From assembly GCF_004375085.3 (NCBI RefSeq), contig NZ_SNAQ03000021.1, positions 39,889-103,888 on the forward strand: a DNA stretch of 64,000 nucleotides, read 5' to 3'. A program made the position numbers and the translations under genes. The DNA comes from Lewinella sp. W8. GTDB taxonomy: Bacteria; Bacteroidota; Bacteroidia; Chitinophagales; Saprospiraceae. Numbering within the stretch: position 1 is the first letter of the stretch; each line of letters opens with the position of its first letter. Below, piece by piece: positions 35,794-43,927 of the stretch. The notes under the pieces are model-generated. The model saw only the letters and a program-made list of their open reading frames with translations, did no database searches and had not been told where the DNA came from.

Positions 35794-37266
35794 ATGCGCT
35801 TACTCCTTTGTCTTTTTATCCTGTCTGTTTTTGGTGCTTGTACCCGCCCGGTTACCGAGCAAGGGGCCGTTCCCCGCTTTGAAATTGCCCGCAAACCCCC
35901 CGTCATGCCCAACAAGGAAACGCCCTATACTTTCGGGTACCTGACGGTTCCGGAAAGCCGGGATCGGGCAAATGGCCGGCAATTGAAGCTACCCGTCTAC
36001 CGCTTCCAAAGCCGCTCCGCAAACCCAGCTCCCGATCCGGTGGTGCTCACGTTTGGTGGTCCCGGGAGTAGTTCCCTTTCGGCGGCGGCTTACATGAAGT
36101 ATTATCGATATCTGGACGACCGGGACCTCATCCTCTTCGAGCAGCGGGGTACCCGCTACGCCAGGCCGCACCTGGCCTGCCCGGAATGGGGACAAGTGAG
36201 TGATCAGCTTGCGGGCACCCAGGCCAGTGCGGAGGAATGGAATGCCGCCTACGTCGCGGCGGCCACCGCGTGCCGGGACCGCCTCGAAAAGACCGGGGTT
36301 GACCTCAACGCCTACCGGACGTTGGCCATCGCGCAGGACATTGAAGACCTCAGGAAAGCCCTGAAGCTGGAAAAAATTAACCTCCTGACAACTTCTTACA
36401 GCACCAAGATCGCCCAGGTGATGATGCGTGAGTTCCCCGATGGACTCCGTAGCGTGGTGATGGATTCCGCGCTGCCGTTGGCGGCCAGTTGGGGCGCTTC
36501 AAGCTCCACTAACCTCATGGAATTGCTGGGGCAAATCTTTCGTGATTGCGCCGATAACCCCGACTGCGCGGCCGCCTATCCCGATCTGGAGGAACGGTTT
36601 ACGGATTACCTGAAGACCCTGAACGAACGTCCCGTGGTGGTCCGGGTAGGGGACCGGGAACCTCAGAAAACATTCACCTTTTCGGCCGTTGAGGTCATTG
36701 AGTTGCTGAGTGGGATCTCGACGGGGGAAGTGCCCGGCATTCCGCGACAAATGGCGGCCCTGATGGCCGGCGATATATCCTTGTTGGAAGACCAGGCCCG
36801 ACAACTGGCCGGCGGCGGTTCGACGGGTGAAGGGATGGGGATGCGCCTTTCGGTATGGTGCGCGGAGGAAACGGCCTTTACCACTCCCGCCGCCGTGAAG
36901 GAAGAACGCAACAAGCATGATTTACTCCGTGACCGCTCCCCCCTGGTCTTTTCCTATGAAGTATGCCGCAGTTGGGGCGTAGATGCCGCCGCGGCCCGGG
37001 AAAACGTGCCGGTGAAGAGCGACGTACCGGTACTGTTCATCACCGGGACCTACGACGCGATTACCCCCCCGAAGTGGGCCGAGGAAATGAGCAAAACCCT
37101 ACCCAATAGCCATCAACTTAACTTTCCGGGTTGGACCCACGGCCCCATTACCAACTGGTCTAATCCCTGCGCCATGGAAGCGGCCAATGCCTTCTTTAAC
37201 GCGCCGACTAAAAAACCTGACCTGCCCTGCTATGCAGACTTACCCCAACCGGTGGCGTTTGAGTAA
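35794..37266 (+). CDS. Lipoprotein alpha/beta hydrolase, S33 peptidase-like
   Basis: A 490-residue protein with a lipoprotein signal (SVFGAC lipobox near residue 16). It has the fold of tripeptidyl-aminopeptidase-like S33 enzymes: LTFGGPGSSS (oxyanion region), DLILFEQRGTRYARP, a nucleophile region TTSYSTKIAQ, a lid, and a TAP-like C-terminal part (LFITGTYDAITPP with the Asp, GWTHGP with the His). The nucleophile elbow is unusual: the family normally shows GxSxG, here it is T-T-S-Y-S. It may cut short peptides in the periplasm. The ATG at 35794 starts the lipoprotein signal; a TTG at 35722 is unlikely. Confidence 0.8.
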   Translation: MRLLLCLFILSVFGACTRPVTEQGAVPRFEIARKPPVMPNKETPYTFGYLTVPESRDRANGRQLKLPVYRFQSRSANPAPDPVVLTFGGPGSSSLSAAAYMKYYRYLDDRDLILFEQRGTRYARPHLACPEWGQVSDQLAGTQASAEEWNAAYVAAATACRDRLEKTGVDLNAYRTLAIAQDIEDLRKALKLEKINLLTTSYSTKIAQVMMREFPDGLRSVVMDSALPLAASWGASSSTNLMELLGQIFRDCADNPDCAAAYPDLEERFTDYLKTLNERPVVVRVGDREPQKTFTFSAVEVIELLSGISTGEVPGIPRQMAALMAGDISLLEDQARQLAGGGSTGEGMGMRLSVWCAEETAFTTPAAVKEERNKHDLLRDRSPLVFSYEVCRSWGVDAAAARENVPVKSDVPVLFITGTYDAITPPKWAEEMSKTLPNSHQLNFPGWTHGPITNWSNPCAMEAANAFFNAPTKKPDLPCYADLPQPVAFE

Positions 37267-37282
37267 AGGGAAAGGCCCTTGA

Positions 37283-37660
37283 TTAAGCGGGACGGACGGC
37301 CGCTACCGCTTCAATTTCGATCAGGCAACCGTGGTGCAGCTCCCGGCTGGGGACAACGCAGCGAGCGGGGCGATGACCTCCCATGATGTCGGCGTATACG
37401 GTATTCACGTCGCCCCACAGCGATACGTCGGGGATATAGATTCTCACCTGCAGTAAGTGGTCCAGATCACTGTTGGCGGCCCGCAGTAGGCTGCGGATTT
37501 TGTCCATCGCCAGCCGGGTCTGGGCTTCGATGTCTTCCGGCATGCTGCCGTCGGGGTGGCGGGGCAGTTGTCCGGATACGTAAAGCACGCCCTGGTGCTC
37601 GATCACGGGACTGTAGTGGCCGGCCGGCTTCGGAATGTCCGGGTGCTGGATAATCTTCAT
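37283..37660 (-). CDS. RidA family protein
   Basis: A 125-residue protein of the RidA/YjgF family, trimeric enamine/imine deaminases that clear reactive intermediates of PLP enzymes. The family end is seen (RPARCVVPSRELHHG then EIEAVAAV), including the Arg that binds the substrate carboxylate. It overlaps the TetR gene by 4 bases (ATGA), so the two are translationally coupled with the regulator first. Its link with the exporter controlled nearby is unclear. Confidence 0.88.
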   Translation of the reverse strand: MKIIQHPDIPKPAGHYSPVIEHQGVLYVSGQLPRHPDGSMPEDIEAQTRLAMDKIRSLLRAANSDLDHLLQVRIYIPDVSLWGDVNTVYADIMGGHRPARCVVPSRELHHGCLIEIEAVAAVRPA

Positions 37661-38394
37661 AAGGAAGTGGAGACTTTGGGGGTGACGGCGTTTTCGGAGG
37701 GCGCAGCAACTTCTTTTTCTGCACCCACCAGCCGTTCTACCCAGAAGAAAAGCATGGCTTCCATCTTCTCACTCAGGTTATCGTCGGCCTTCAGGTCGGT
37801 GAGGCGGGGGAGATGCTCGGCGAAGTAGGGATTGTTGTGGGCCATCTCAAAAAGGGAGGTGGCCAGGGTGCGGGGATAGGGGAAATCCGGGTTGATTTCC
37901 AGGAAAATATCCGCAATGTCTTCGGATAAAGTTTTGTATCCCAAGAACAATCCTTTGCTGTTTTCCTTATCTACTGACTTGGTGTGATAAGCTTTTGACC
38001 CCTCGTTGATGACAACCCGGTGCAATAAGTGCTCGTCAATGTAATCTACGGCGGGGTTGGAGACAAAGGGCTTGGTCAGTGCACCGATGGCCGCCCGCAC
38101 TTTGGCGTAGGGAGAATGCTCCTGGGCCACGGCCTGGTTAACGAGGTAATGGACCCAGTCCCAGTACCAGTTCACCAGGTAAAGCAAGAGCTGATGTTTA
38201 CTGCTGAAATAGCGGTAAATACTGGCTTCCGCACTACCCAGCCGTTCGGCTAGTTTACGAAAGGTGAAGGCCTCTAATCCAATCTCATCAAGCAGCTCAA
38301 TGGATTGACAGATGATCCTCTTCCCCAGGTCCGTTTGTTGGGGATCACGTAAAGACAGTTCCTCAGAAGGAAGTATGCGTACTTCGATTGCCAT
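37657..38394 (-). CDS. TetR family repressor
   Basis: A 245-residue regulator with an N-terminal TetR helix-turn-helix (IGLEAFTFRKLAERLGSAEASIYRYFSSKHQLLLYL) and a ligand-binding C-terminal domain. It is divergent from the exporter operon by 73 bases. The spacer has a dyad suited to a TetR operator, so it most likely represses the exporter and itself. The ligand is unknown. It is followed by the overlapping RidA gene. Confidence 0.88.
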   Translation of the reverse strand: MAIEVRILPSEELSLRDPQQTDLGKRIICQSIELLDEIGLEAFTFRKLAERLGSAEASIYRYFSSKHQLLLYLVNWYWDWVHYLVNQAVAQEHSPYAKVRAAIGALTKPFVSNPAVDYIDEHLLHRVVINEGSKAYHTKSVDKENSKGLFLGYKTLSEDIADIFLEINPDFPYPRTLATSLFEMAHNNPYFAEHLPRLTDLKADDNLSEKMEAMLFFWVERLVGAEKEVAAPSENAVTPKVSTSL

Positions 38395-38467
38395 AATTTC
38401 TTCAACGAAGTAAAACTATTTTTGTTTGATAGCATTACTATCGATGTTCTTTTTAATTGAATAATTC
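38395..38467. promoter_or_regulatory. Divergent promoter with TetR-type operator
   Basis: The 73-base spacer contains the perfect dyad GATAG-CATTA-CTATC (38428-38442). A TTTG at 38421-38424 or 38425-38428 could serve as the -33 element for the exporter, placing the dyad between the promoter elements. TACTTCGT on the minus strand (38405-38412) is a possible -7 box for the repressor. Confidence 0.55.
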
Positions 38468-40201
38468 ATGACCACCACACCACTTACTCCGCTGCGCCGA
38501 CTCATTCGGCTGTTCAGTCAGGATCGTAAAGAGATATCCTATATCTACCTGTATGCGATCCTGGTGGGTTTGATTGCGCTGGTGGGCCCCCTGGGGGTTC
38601 AGGCCATTATCAACCTCATCGCCGGGGGTGAATTTAACGCATCTTTGGTAATTCTGGTATTGGTCGTAACCCTGGGTACCGTTTTTGTGGGGGTACTCAA
38701 GGTTATGCAGTACGTGGTTGCGGAGACTTTGCAACGCCGCTTATTTTCCCGGGCCTCCTTTGAGTTTGCCTACCGGTTGCCGCGCATCAAGTTGCAGGAA
38801 TTGGCCAACCACTACCCCCCGGAACTGGTCAACCGCTTCTTTGATACCCTGACCATTCAAAAGGGGTTACCCAAAATCCTCATGGATTTCAGCGGTGCCG
38901 TAATGCAGATCATTTTTGGTTTGGTGCTGGTATCCCTGTATCATCCCTTCTTCGCGGCCTTTGGCCTGGCCCTGGCCCTGTTACTTTTCTTTCTGATGCG
39001 GGCCGTGGCTCCCACGGGGCTGCAGACCAGCCTGAAGGAGAGCAAATTCAAGTATAAGGTGGCCAGCTGGCTGGAAGATATTGCCCGGGCGAACAACACC
39101 TTCAAGCTGGCGGGAGGGGAGCGTTTGACGATGCGCCGCACCAATGACCTGCTGGGGGGTTACCTGGACGCCCGTGGGGCGCACTTCCGGGTGCTACTCT
39201 TCCACTACGGTGGACTGGTGGTCTTTCAGGCCCTGGTTACGGCGAGCTTTTTGCTACTGGGAGGAATCCTGGTGATTGACAACCAAATCAATATCGGTCA
39301 GTTCGTGGCGGCGGAGATCGTCATCCTGGCCATCGTGAGCAACGCCGAGAAACTGATCTTTACCCTGGACGTGATTTATGACACCCTTACGGGCGTCGAG
39401 AAAATCAGTGTGGTGACGGATCTTCCCCTGGAAGATTCTGGAGAGCTTCTCTTCAGTACCGTCGATACGGGTAAGGGCATGGCCGTCACCGTGAGCAACC
39501 TCACCTTTGAGTACGGACAAAGTGGCGACAAGGCACTGAACAACATCTCCCTTGACGTCGAGGCCAACGAGAATGTCTGCATTGCCGGATTCAATCGCTC
39601 CGGACGCAGTACGTTGGTACAAATCCTGGCGGGATTGCGATTTGACTTTGAGGGGCGGCTTACCTTCAATAATATCCCCTTCGGCAACCTGAATCTGGAT
39701 GAATTGCGGCGGGCCATCGGTGATTACAGCCCGCAGGAAGACATTATCCCCGGGAGCCTGATTGATAATATTTGTCTGGGGCATCCGGACGTCGATTTCA
39801 GCGACATCCAGTGGGCCTTGCAAATATCTCGCCTGTCGGAGTGGGTTTCCGAGCAACCCGATGGTTACGAAACCGAACTGGTGGCCGAGGGACTCAACGT
39901 TCCCCGGTCGGTGCGCACCCGCCTGCTGGTAGCCCGGGCCATTGTCCGCAAGCCGCGGCTGTTGGTGCTGGGGAACGTTCTGGAGCGCATCGAGCCGGGC
40001 ATCCGGAACAGCATCATTGATGACCTGACCGATCCGCGACAAAACTGGACGCTGGTCATCGTCAGCAATGATCCTTACGTGGTGCGCAAGTGTAATCGGG
40101 TGGCGGTCTTGCGCCGTGGTCGTTTGTTGGCCCACGATAAGCCGGAGGCCGTACTGGCCGAGCCGGCCTTTAAACCCATCTGGGATGCGGAGGCGATCTA
40201 A
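38468..40201 (+). CDS. ABC exporter with degenerate ATPase domain
   Basis: A 577-residue half-exporter: six-helix membrane domain (residues about 20-310), then an ABC domain (340-577). The fold is recognisable (Q-loop SPQEDII, DGYETELVAEG), but catalytic motifs are changed. Walker A reads GFNRSGRST (Lys to Arg, near 374). The LSGGQ signature is VPRSV (near 476). Walker B and the catalytic Glu read LLVLGNVLE (Asp to Gly, Glu to Asn, near 497). The H-loop His is Asn (VSND, near 533). ATP hydrolysis looks impossible in a homodimer. There is no C39 peptidase domain. It is first gene of an ABC-HlyD-TolC set, pointing to tripartite export of an unknown substrate. No frameshift is seen, so the protein is maintained, not a pseudogene. 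Confidence 0.88.
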   Translation: MTTTPLTPLRRLIRLFSQDRKEISYIYLYAILVGLIALVGPLGVQAIINLIAGGEFNASLVILVLVVTLGTVFVGVLKVMQYVVAETLQRRLFSRASFEFAYRLPRIKLQELANHYPPELVNRFFDTLTIQKGLPKILMDFSGAVMQIIFGLVLVSLYHPFFAAFGLALALLLFFLMRAVAPTGLQTSLKESKFKYKVASWLEDIARANNTFKLAGGERLTMRRTNDLLGGYLDARGAHFRVLLFHYGGLVVFQALVTASFLLLGGILVIDNQINIGQFVAAEIVILAIVSNAEKLIFTLDVIYDTLTGVEKISVVTDLPLEDSGELLFSTVDTGKGMAVTVSNLTFEYGQSGDKALNNISLDVEANENVCIAGFNRSGRSTLVQILAGLRFDFEGRLTFNNIPFGNLNLDELRRAIGDYSPQEDIIPGSLIDNICLGHPDVDFSDIQWALQISRLSEWVSEQPDGYETELVAEGLNVPRSVRTRLLVARAIVRKPRLLVLGNVLERIEPGIRNSIIDDLTDPRQNWTLVIVSNDPYVVRKCNRVAVLRRGRLLAHDKPEAVLAEPAFKPIWDAEAI

Positions 40202-40398
40202 ATTCCCGGGGCCAGGAGGAAATTGGAAAACGTTGCGATTTTCTTTTTGGCTACGCGGGTGCCGGGGCCATCAGCAGGGAGCAATGTTGAACAGCATCCT
40301 TCCCGGCAGCTGGCTTTTGAGGAACCAGCACGGCACCTGCCGCAGGCCAGAATAAATGAACTAATCCTATCGATTGCTCACGAAACAGGTAATTGACT
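40202..40398 (+). other. Spacer between exporter ABC and HlyD genes
   Basis: 197 bases without a gene. It carries a copy of the dispersed element, GGCACCTGCCGCAGG (40332-40346), and a run TTTTCTTTTT near 40240. No clear promoter, so ABC and HlyD genes may still be co-transcribed. Confidence 0.4.
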
Positions 40399-41775
40399 AT
40401 GTTGAATTTATCGAATCAACGGGTATTAAATAACGTCAAGGGCATGGGGCTCACGGCACTGGAACGGGTCGACCTGCCCGACGGGCAAAAGCTCTTCCGC
40501 CGCTGGATCGTTGCCCTCGCGATCATCGGGATCATCATGATGTTCCTCCCCTGGGTGCAGAACTTCCGGGCTAAGGGTACCGTGACGGCACTCGATCCGG
40601 CCTTCCGTCCCCAGACGGTGCACGCCACGATTCCCGGCAGGATCGAGGAGTGGCGCGTTTTTGAGGGGGATACGGTCAGCTTCGGTGACACCATTGCCCG
40701 CCTGAGTGAAATCAAACCGGAATACCTGGACCCGGAGATCGTCCCCCGTACCGCTGAGATGCGGCAGGCAAAATCCAACAGTGCCGGAGGGTACCTGGAA
40801 AAGGTGGCCGCGCTAGATGAACAGATCAGAAACTTCCGTCGGGAACAACAGAACAAACTCGAACTGGCGAGAAATAAACTTGCGCAGAGTAAACTGAAGG
40901 TCAATACCCTGCAGGCCGATCTGGCCCAACAGGAGGTGCAGGTGAGTATTGCGGAGTATCAGCGGAGGCGGTCAGACACGCTGGTCACTGAGGGCCTTAA
41001 GCCACTCACCGACCTGGAAGCCAAGCGGCTCAAGGAGCAGGAAGCTAACGCCAAGTACGTAAAAATTGCCAACGAGCTGGACCAGGCCAGAACCGACGTA
41101 GAACAGGCCCAAATTGAAATTAACAACGTTGGGCCCACCTACCAGGGGAAAATTGCCAAGGCGATGAGTGATCGGGCCAGTGCTTTGACCTCTTATTACA
41201 ATAGTGTTGGGGACGTGGCTAAACTTCAGATTCAGGAATCCAATTACAGCATCCGGCAAGGATATAACTACATCCTGGCGCCCCAGGACGGAATCGTCGC
41301 CAAGGTACTCACCCCCGGGATTGGGGAGACGGTCAAGGAAGGAGACGCCGTGGTAAGTATTTTACCGTCACAGTTTACGGCGGCGGTAGAAATTTTCGTG
41401 GAGCCCTTTAACCTGCCCCTGGTACGACAGGGGCAGCAAGTCCGTTTCCTGTTCGATGGCTGGCCGGCCGTCTTTTTCAGTGGCTGGCCCGGCCTTAGTT
41501 ACGGTACTTTCGTTGGGGAGGTAGTTGCGGTAGACAACATTATTGATAGCAAAGGACGCTATCGGGTATTGGTGGGGCCTTCCGACGACGGAAGAGACTG
41601 GCCCGCCGCATTGCGGCCGGGCTCCGGAGCAGAGGGCGTTGCTCTCCTCGAAACCGTACCGGTATGGTACGAACTCTGGCGGCAACTGAATGCCTTCCCG
41701 CCGGATTACTACCAGGATGCCGGAGAAAGTGAGGAGGTAAAAACCAAGGCACCAAAAACGCGTGTGGTAAAATGA
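40399..41775 (+). CDS. HlyD family membrane fusion protein
   Basis: A 458-residue periplasmic adaptor. One inner-membrane helix (WIVALAIIGIIMMFLPW, about residues 35-52), a biotinyl-lipoyl-like half (VHATIPGRIEEWRVFEGDTV), a long coiled coil rich in Gln/Glu/Lys (about 110-270), the second lipoyl half (APQDGIVAKVLTPG) and a beta-barrel end. It should bridge the ABC partner to the TolC partner. The ATG at 40399 is preferred to a TTG two codons upstream. Its stop overlaps the TolC gene start by 4 bases. Confidence 0.9.
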   Translation: MLNLSNQRVLNNVKGMGLTALERVDLPDGQKLFRRWIVALAIIGIIMMFLPWVQNFRAKGTVTALDPAFRPQTVHATIPGRIEEWRVFEGDTVSFGDTIARLSEIKPEYLDPEIVPRTAEMRQAKSNSAGGYLEKVAALDEQIRNFRREQQNKLELARNKLAQSKLKVNTLQADLAQQEVQVSIAEYQRRRSDTLVTEGLKPLTDLEAKRLKEQEANAKYVKIANELDQARTDVEQAQIEINNVGPTYQGKIAKAMSDRASALTSYYNSVGDVAKLQIQESNYSIRQGYNYILAPQDGIVAKVLTPGIGETVKEGDAVVSILPSQFTAAVEIFVEPFNLPLVRQGQQVRFLFDGWPAVFFSGWPGLSYGTFVGEVVAVDNIIDSKGRYRVLVGPSDDGRDWPAALRPGSGAEGVALLETVPVWYELWRQLNAFPPDYYQDAGESEEVKTKAPKTRVVK

Positions 41776-43163
41776 TGAGAGTCTGGAAATGCTTATTGTT
41801 TTCGGTCGTAATCCTGTTTGCGCCGAAGGCACCAATGGTGGCCCAGAGTGCTCCGCTACAGTTGAGCCTGGACCAGGCCGTCAACTGGGCCCTGGAGAAC
41901 CACCCGCTCGGGATCATGGCCAATGCCGTGGAAGAGCGCGGTCCGGCAGCCCTGATGCGTTCCCGGGGAAACCTGGACCCCAAGCTGTTTTCCACCTATG
42001 ACCGAAAGCAATTCCAGGGAACGGAATACTTTGACTACGGCGAAGCGGGCGTTGAATGGCAGAGTCCGGCGGCCCTGAAATTCAGTGCTGGCTACCAGTT
42101 CGCCGACGGAACCTACCTGAACGACGAGTTGGTGGTGCCCAGCGCCGGCCAGGCCTACCTGGCCGTCAAGCTGCCCCTGCTGCAGGGCTTGCTGGTGGAC
42201 GAAACCCGAACGGATTTGCGGCAGGGTGACCTGGAAGTGGACCGCAACCGCGCGGACGCCAACATCATCCGAAACGAACTCCGCTACGACCTGGCGCTGC
42301 GGTTTGCCGACTGGGCCTACACGGAACGCATCCTGGAAATCAACCGGGAGACGTTGCGGTTGATCGAACAGCGGTTTCGCGACACCCAGGGGCTTTTTGA
42401 ACAGGGAGACAAACCGGCAGTGGATACCCTGGAGGTCTACGTGTCACTGGGTACCCAGCGGTTGACCGTCCAGCAGGCCGAAGTGGACGCCCGCCTGGCG
42501 CGGCAGGCCTTCAATGAGTTGTACTGGCCCATGGACGAAAATACCCGGCCCCTCACCCTGGACGATCGTTGGACGAGCATCCCCGAAGCCGGCGGCTGGC
42601 TTATGCAGCACCCGGACCTGCTGGAAAAGCAAATTGCGCTGGCCCAGACCCAGTTGGAACAAAGGCTGAAACGGGAAAAGCTCAAACCAAAACTGGACGT
42701 AGGCTACTATCTGCTTGGTGATGGTTTTGACATTTCCCCGGTTCCGGTTGGCGGAGAAAACGGCGGGTTTTTCACCCGCGCCTACAAACTTGACGCCAAG
42801 TTCAGCTATCCAATCTTTAACCGCAAAGCGCGGGGAGACGTCCAACTCGGCCAACTCAAAATAACGGAAAGCACGGCCAAAATCGACGCCAAGCAACAGG
42901 CTTTGATTACCAAGGCCGACGCTTACCGGGACGCCGTCCGGCAGTACGATAGCCAGCTGGCGGCGGGACAGGATTTGGGCCGGCAGGCGGAGGCATTGTT
43001 GCAGGCCGAGCGCAGACTTTTTTCCCTCGGGGAGAGCACCCAGTTTCTGCTCAATAGTCGGGAACAGTCCCTCCAGAAGGCGAGGTTGACCGTCGCTAAA
43101 TTGGCCTTCTCTCAGATCAAAGCCGTACTTACCTATCGGTACGTGACCGCGCAGTGGGAGTAG
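41772..43163 (+). CDS. TolC family outer membrane protein
   Basis: A 463-residue outer-membrane channel subunit. Signal peptide ending MVAQ, then the TolC start LSLDQAVNWALENHP. Two helical repeats follow, rich in Gln/Ala/Leu with coiled-coil character (for example QALITKADAYRDAVRQYDSQ). It overlaps the HlyD gene (ATGA), so the two are translated together. It completes the tripartite exporter. The gene is followed by an octanucleotide repeat. Confidence 0.9.
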   Translation: MMRVWKCLLFSVVILFAPKAPMVAQSAPLQLSLDQAVNWALENHPLGIMANAVEERGPAALMRSRGNLDPKLFSTYDRKQFQGTEYFDYGEAGVEWQSPAALKFSAGYQFADGTYLNDELVVPSAGQAYLAVKLPLLQGLLVDETRTDLRQGDLEVDRNRADANIIRNELRYDLALRFADWAYTERILEINRETLRLIEQRFRDTQGLFEQGDKPAVDTLEVYVSLGTQRLTVQQAEVDARLARQAFNELYWPMDENTRPLTLDDRWTSIPEAGGWLMQHPDLLEKQIALAQTQLEQRLKREKLKPKLDVGYYLLGDGFDISPVPVGGENGGFFTRAYKLDAKFSYPIFNRKARGDVQLGQLKITESTAKIDAKQQALITKADAYRDAVRQYDSQLAAGQDLGRQAEALLQAERRLFSLGESTQFLLNSREQSLQKARLTVAKLAFSQIKAVLTYRYVTAQWE

Positions 43164-43190
43164 GGGGGGATTGGTCTGTTGGTAATTTAG

Positions 43191-43246
43191 TCTGTTAGTC
43201 TGTTAGTCTGTTAGTCTTTTGGTCTGTTGGTCTGTTGGTTGGTTAG
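43191..43246 (+). repeat. Octanucleotide tandem repeat (7 copies)
   Basis: Period 8 bp: TCTGTTAG x3, TCTTTTGG, TCTGTTGG x2, TTGGTTAG. Two further partial units precede it (from 43174). The stop codon of the minus-strand gene (43243-43245) lies in the last unit, so slippage could alter that gene's end. It lies between convergent genes. Confidence 0.85.
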
Positions 43247-43893
43247 TTTAGGGATGCACTGTTGAGGTTTTCTACCATGCGTTCGAAACGAAGGCGGGTA
43301 TCTTCTGGTGCGAACAGTTCGCGGAGCACCCGACGGTACTGATTACAGAGTTCGGCGAAATCGGGGCTTTGGCGGAGGTAGGCGAGGGCTGCACCCCGGA
43401 AGCACCGATGGATTTGATTGTTCACCAGTGGTAGAGGTTCTTCCGGATGGGTGTTGTACAATCGGTGGAGGGCCCGGACGGATTGAAAAACTTCCAGGTG
43501 ATCAAAACCCCTTAACTGAAGTTGGGTGTAAAATTCTTTGGCGGCGGCGTGGGCGGATTTTTGGTCGGTAATGCTTAGCCGCAGGGGATGAATGTTGGCC
43601 AGTTTTCCCAGCGGAGTCACCATGCTCATGCTTTCATTGCGGAAGCCGGGGGCTCCGTTGAGGTAGGGGAAAACCAGCTGTTCGCAGTCGGTAATTCTTA
43701 CGCCCAGGTGGACCTCCGCGAGACTCAGGTCGGGGTAGTCACTTACCGAAAGGATGATGCAGCTAAACCCCCGCTCGTGGGAGCGTCGAAATTGTTTCCA
43801 GTCCGGCAGCCAGGCGAATGCTCTTTCCTCGAGCTGGGGGGAAAGGGCTTCCTTTAGCCATTGCATTACCGGTCTTTTTGGAGAGGTGGCCAT
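43243..43893 (-). CDS. Unknown protein downstream of ppk
   Basis: A 216-residue protein I do not recognise. It has no signal peptide or membrane segment. Visible features: WLPDWKQFRRSHERGF, a central mixed region with HLGVRITDCEQLVFPYLNG, and a helical C-terminal half. I chose ATG 43893 because it leaves a 34-base gap to ppk; longer versions would overlap ppk by about 150 bases with low-complexity sequence. It is likely co-transcribed with ppk on the minus strand. Confidence 0.65.
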   Translation of the reverse strand: MATSPKRPVMQWLKEALSPQLEERAFAWLPDWKQFRRSHERGFSCIILSVSDYPDLSLAEVHLGVRITDCEQLVFPYLNGAPGFRNESMSMVTPLGKLANIHPLRLSITDQKSAHAAAKEFYTQLQLRGFDHLEVFQSVRALHRLYNTHPEEPLPLVNNQIHRCFRGAALAYLRQSPDFAELCNQYRRVLRELFAPEDTRLRFERMVENLNSASLN

Positions 43894-43927
43894 GGGGAAT
43901 GGGATTGTCCAGCACAAACGGGGATAC

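Noticed and set aside
38468..40201. Exporter ABC gene as a pseudogene
   Set aside because: The frame is intact over 577 codons, the membrane domain is normal and partner genes are intact, so maintained function is more likely than decay.
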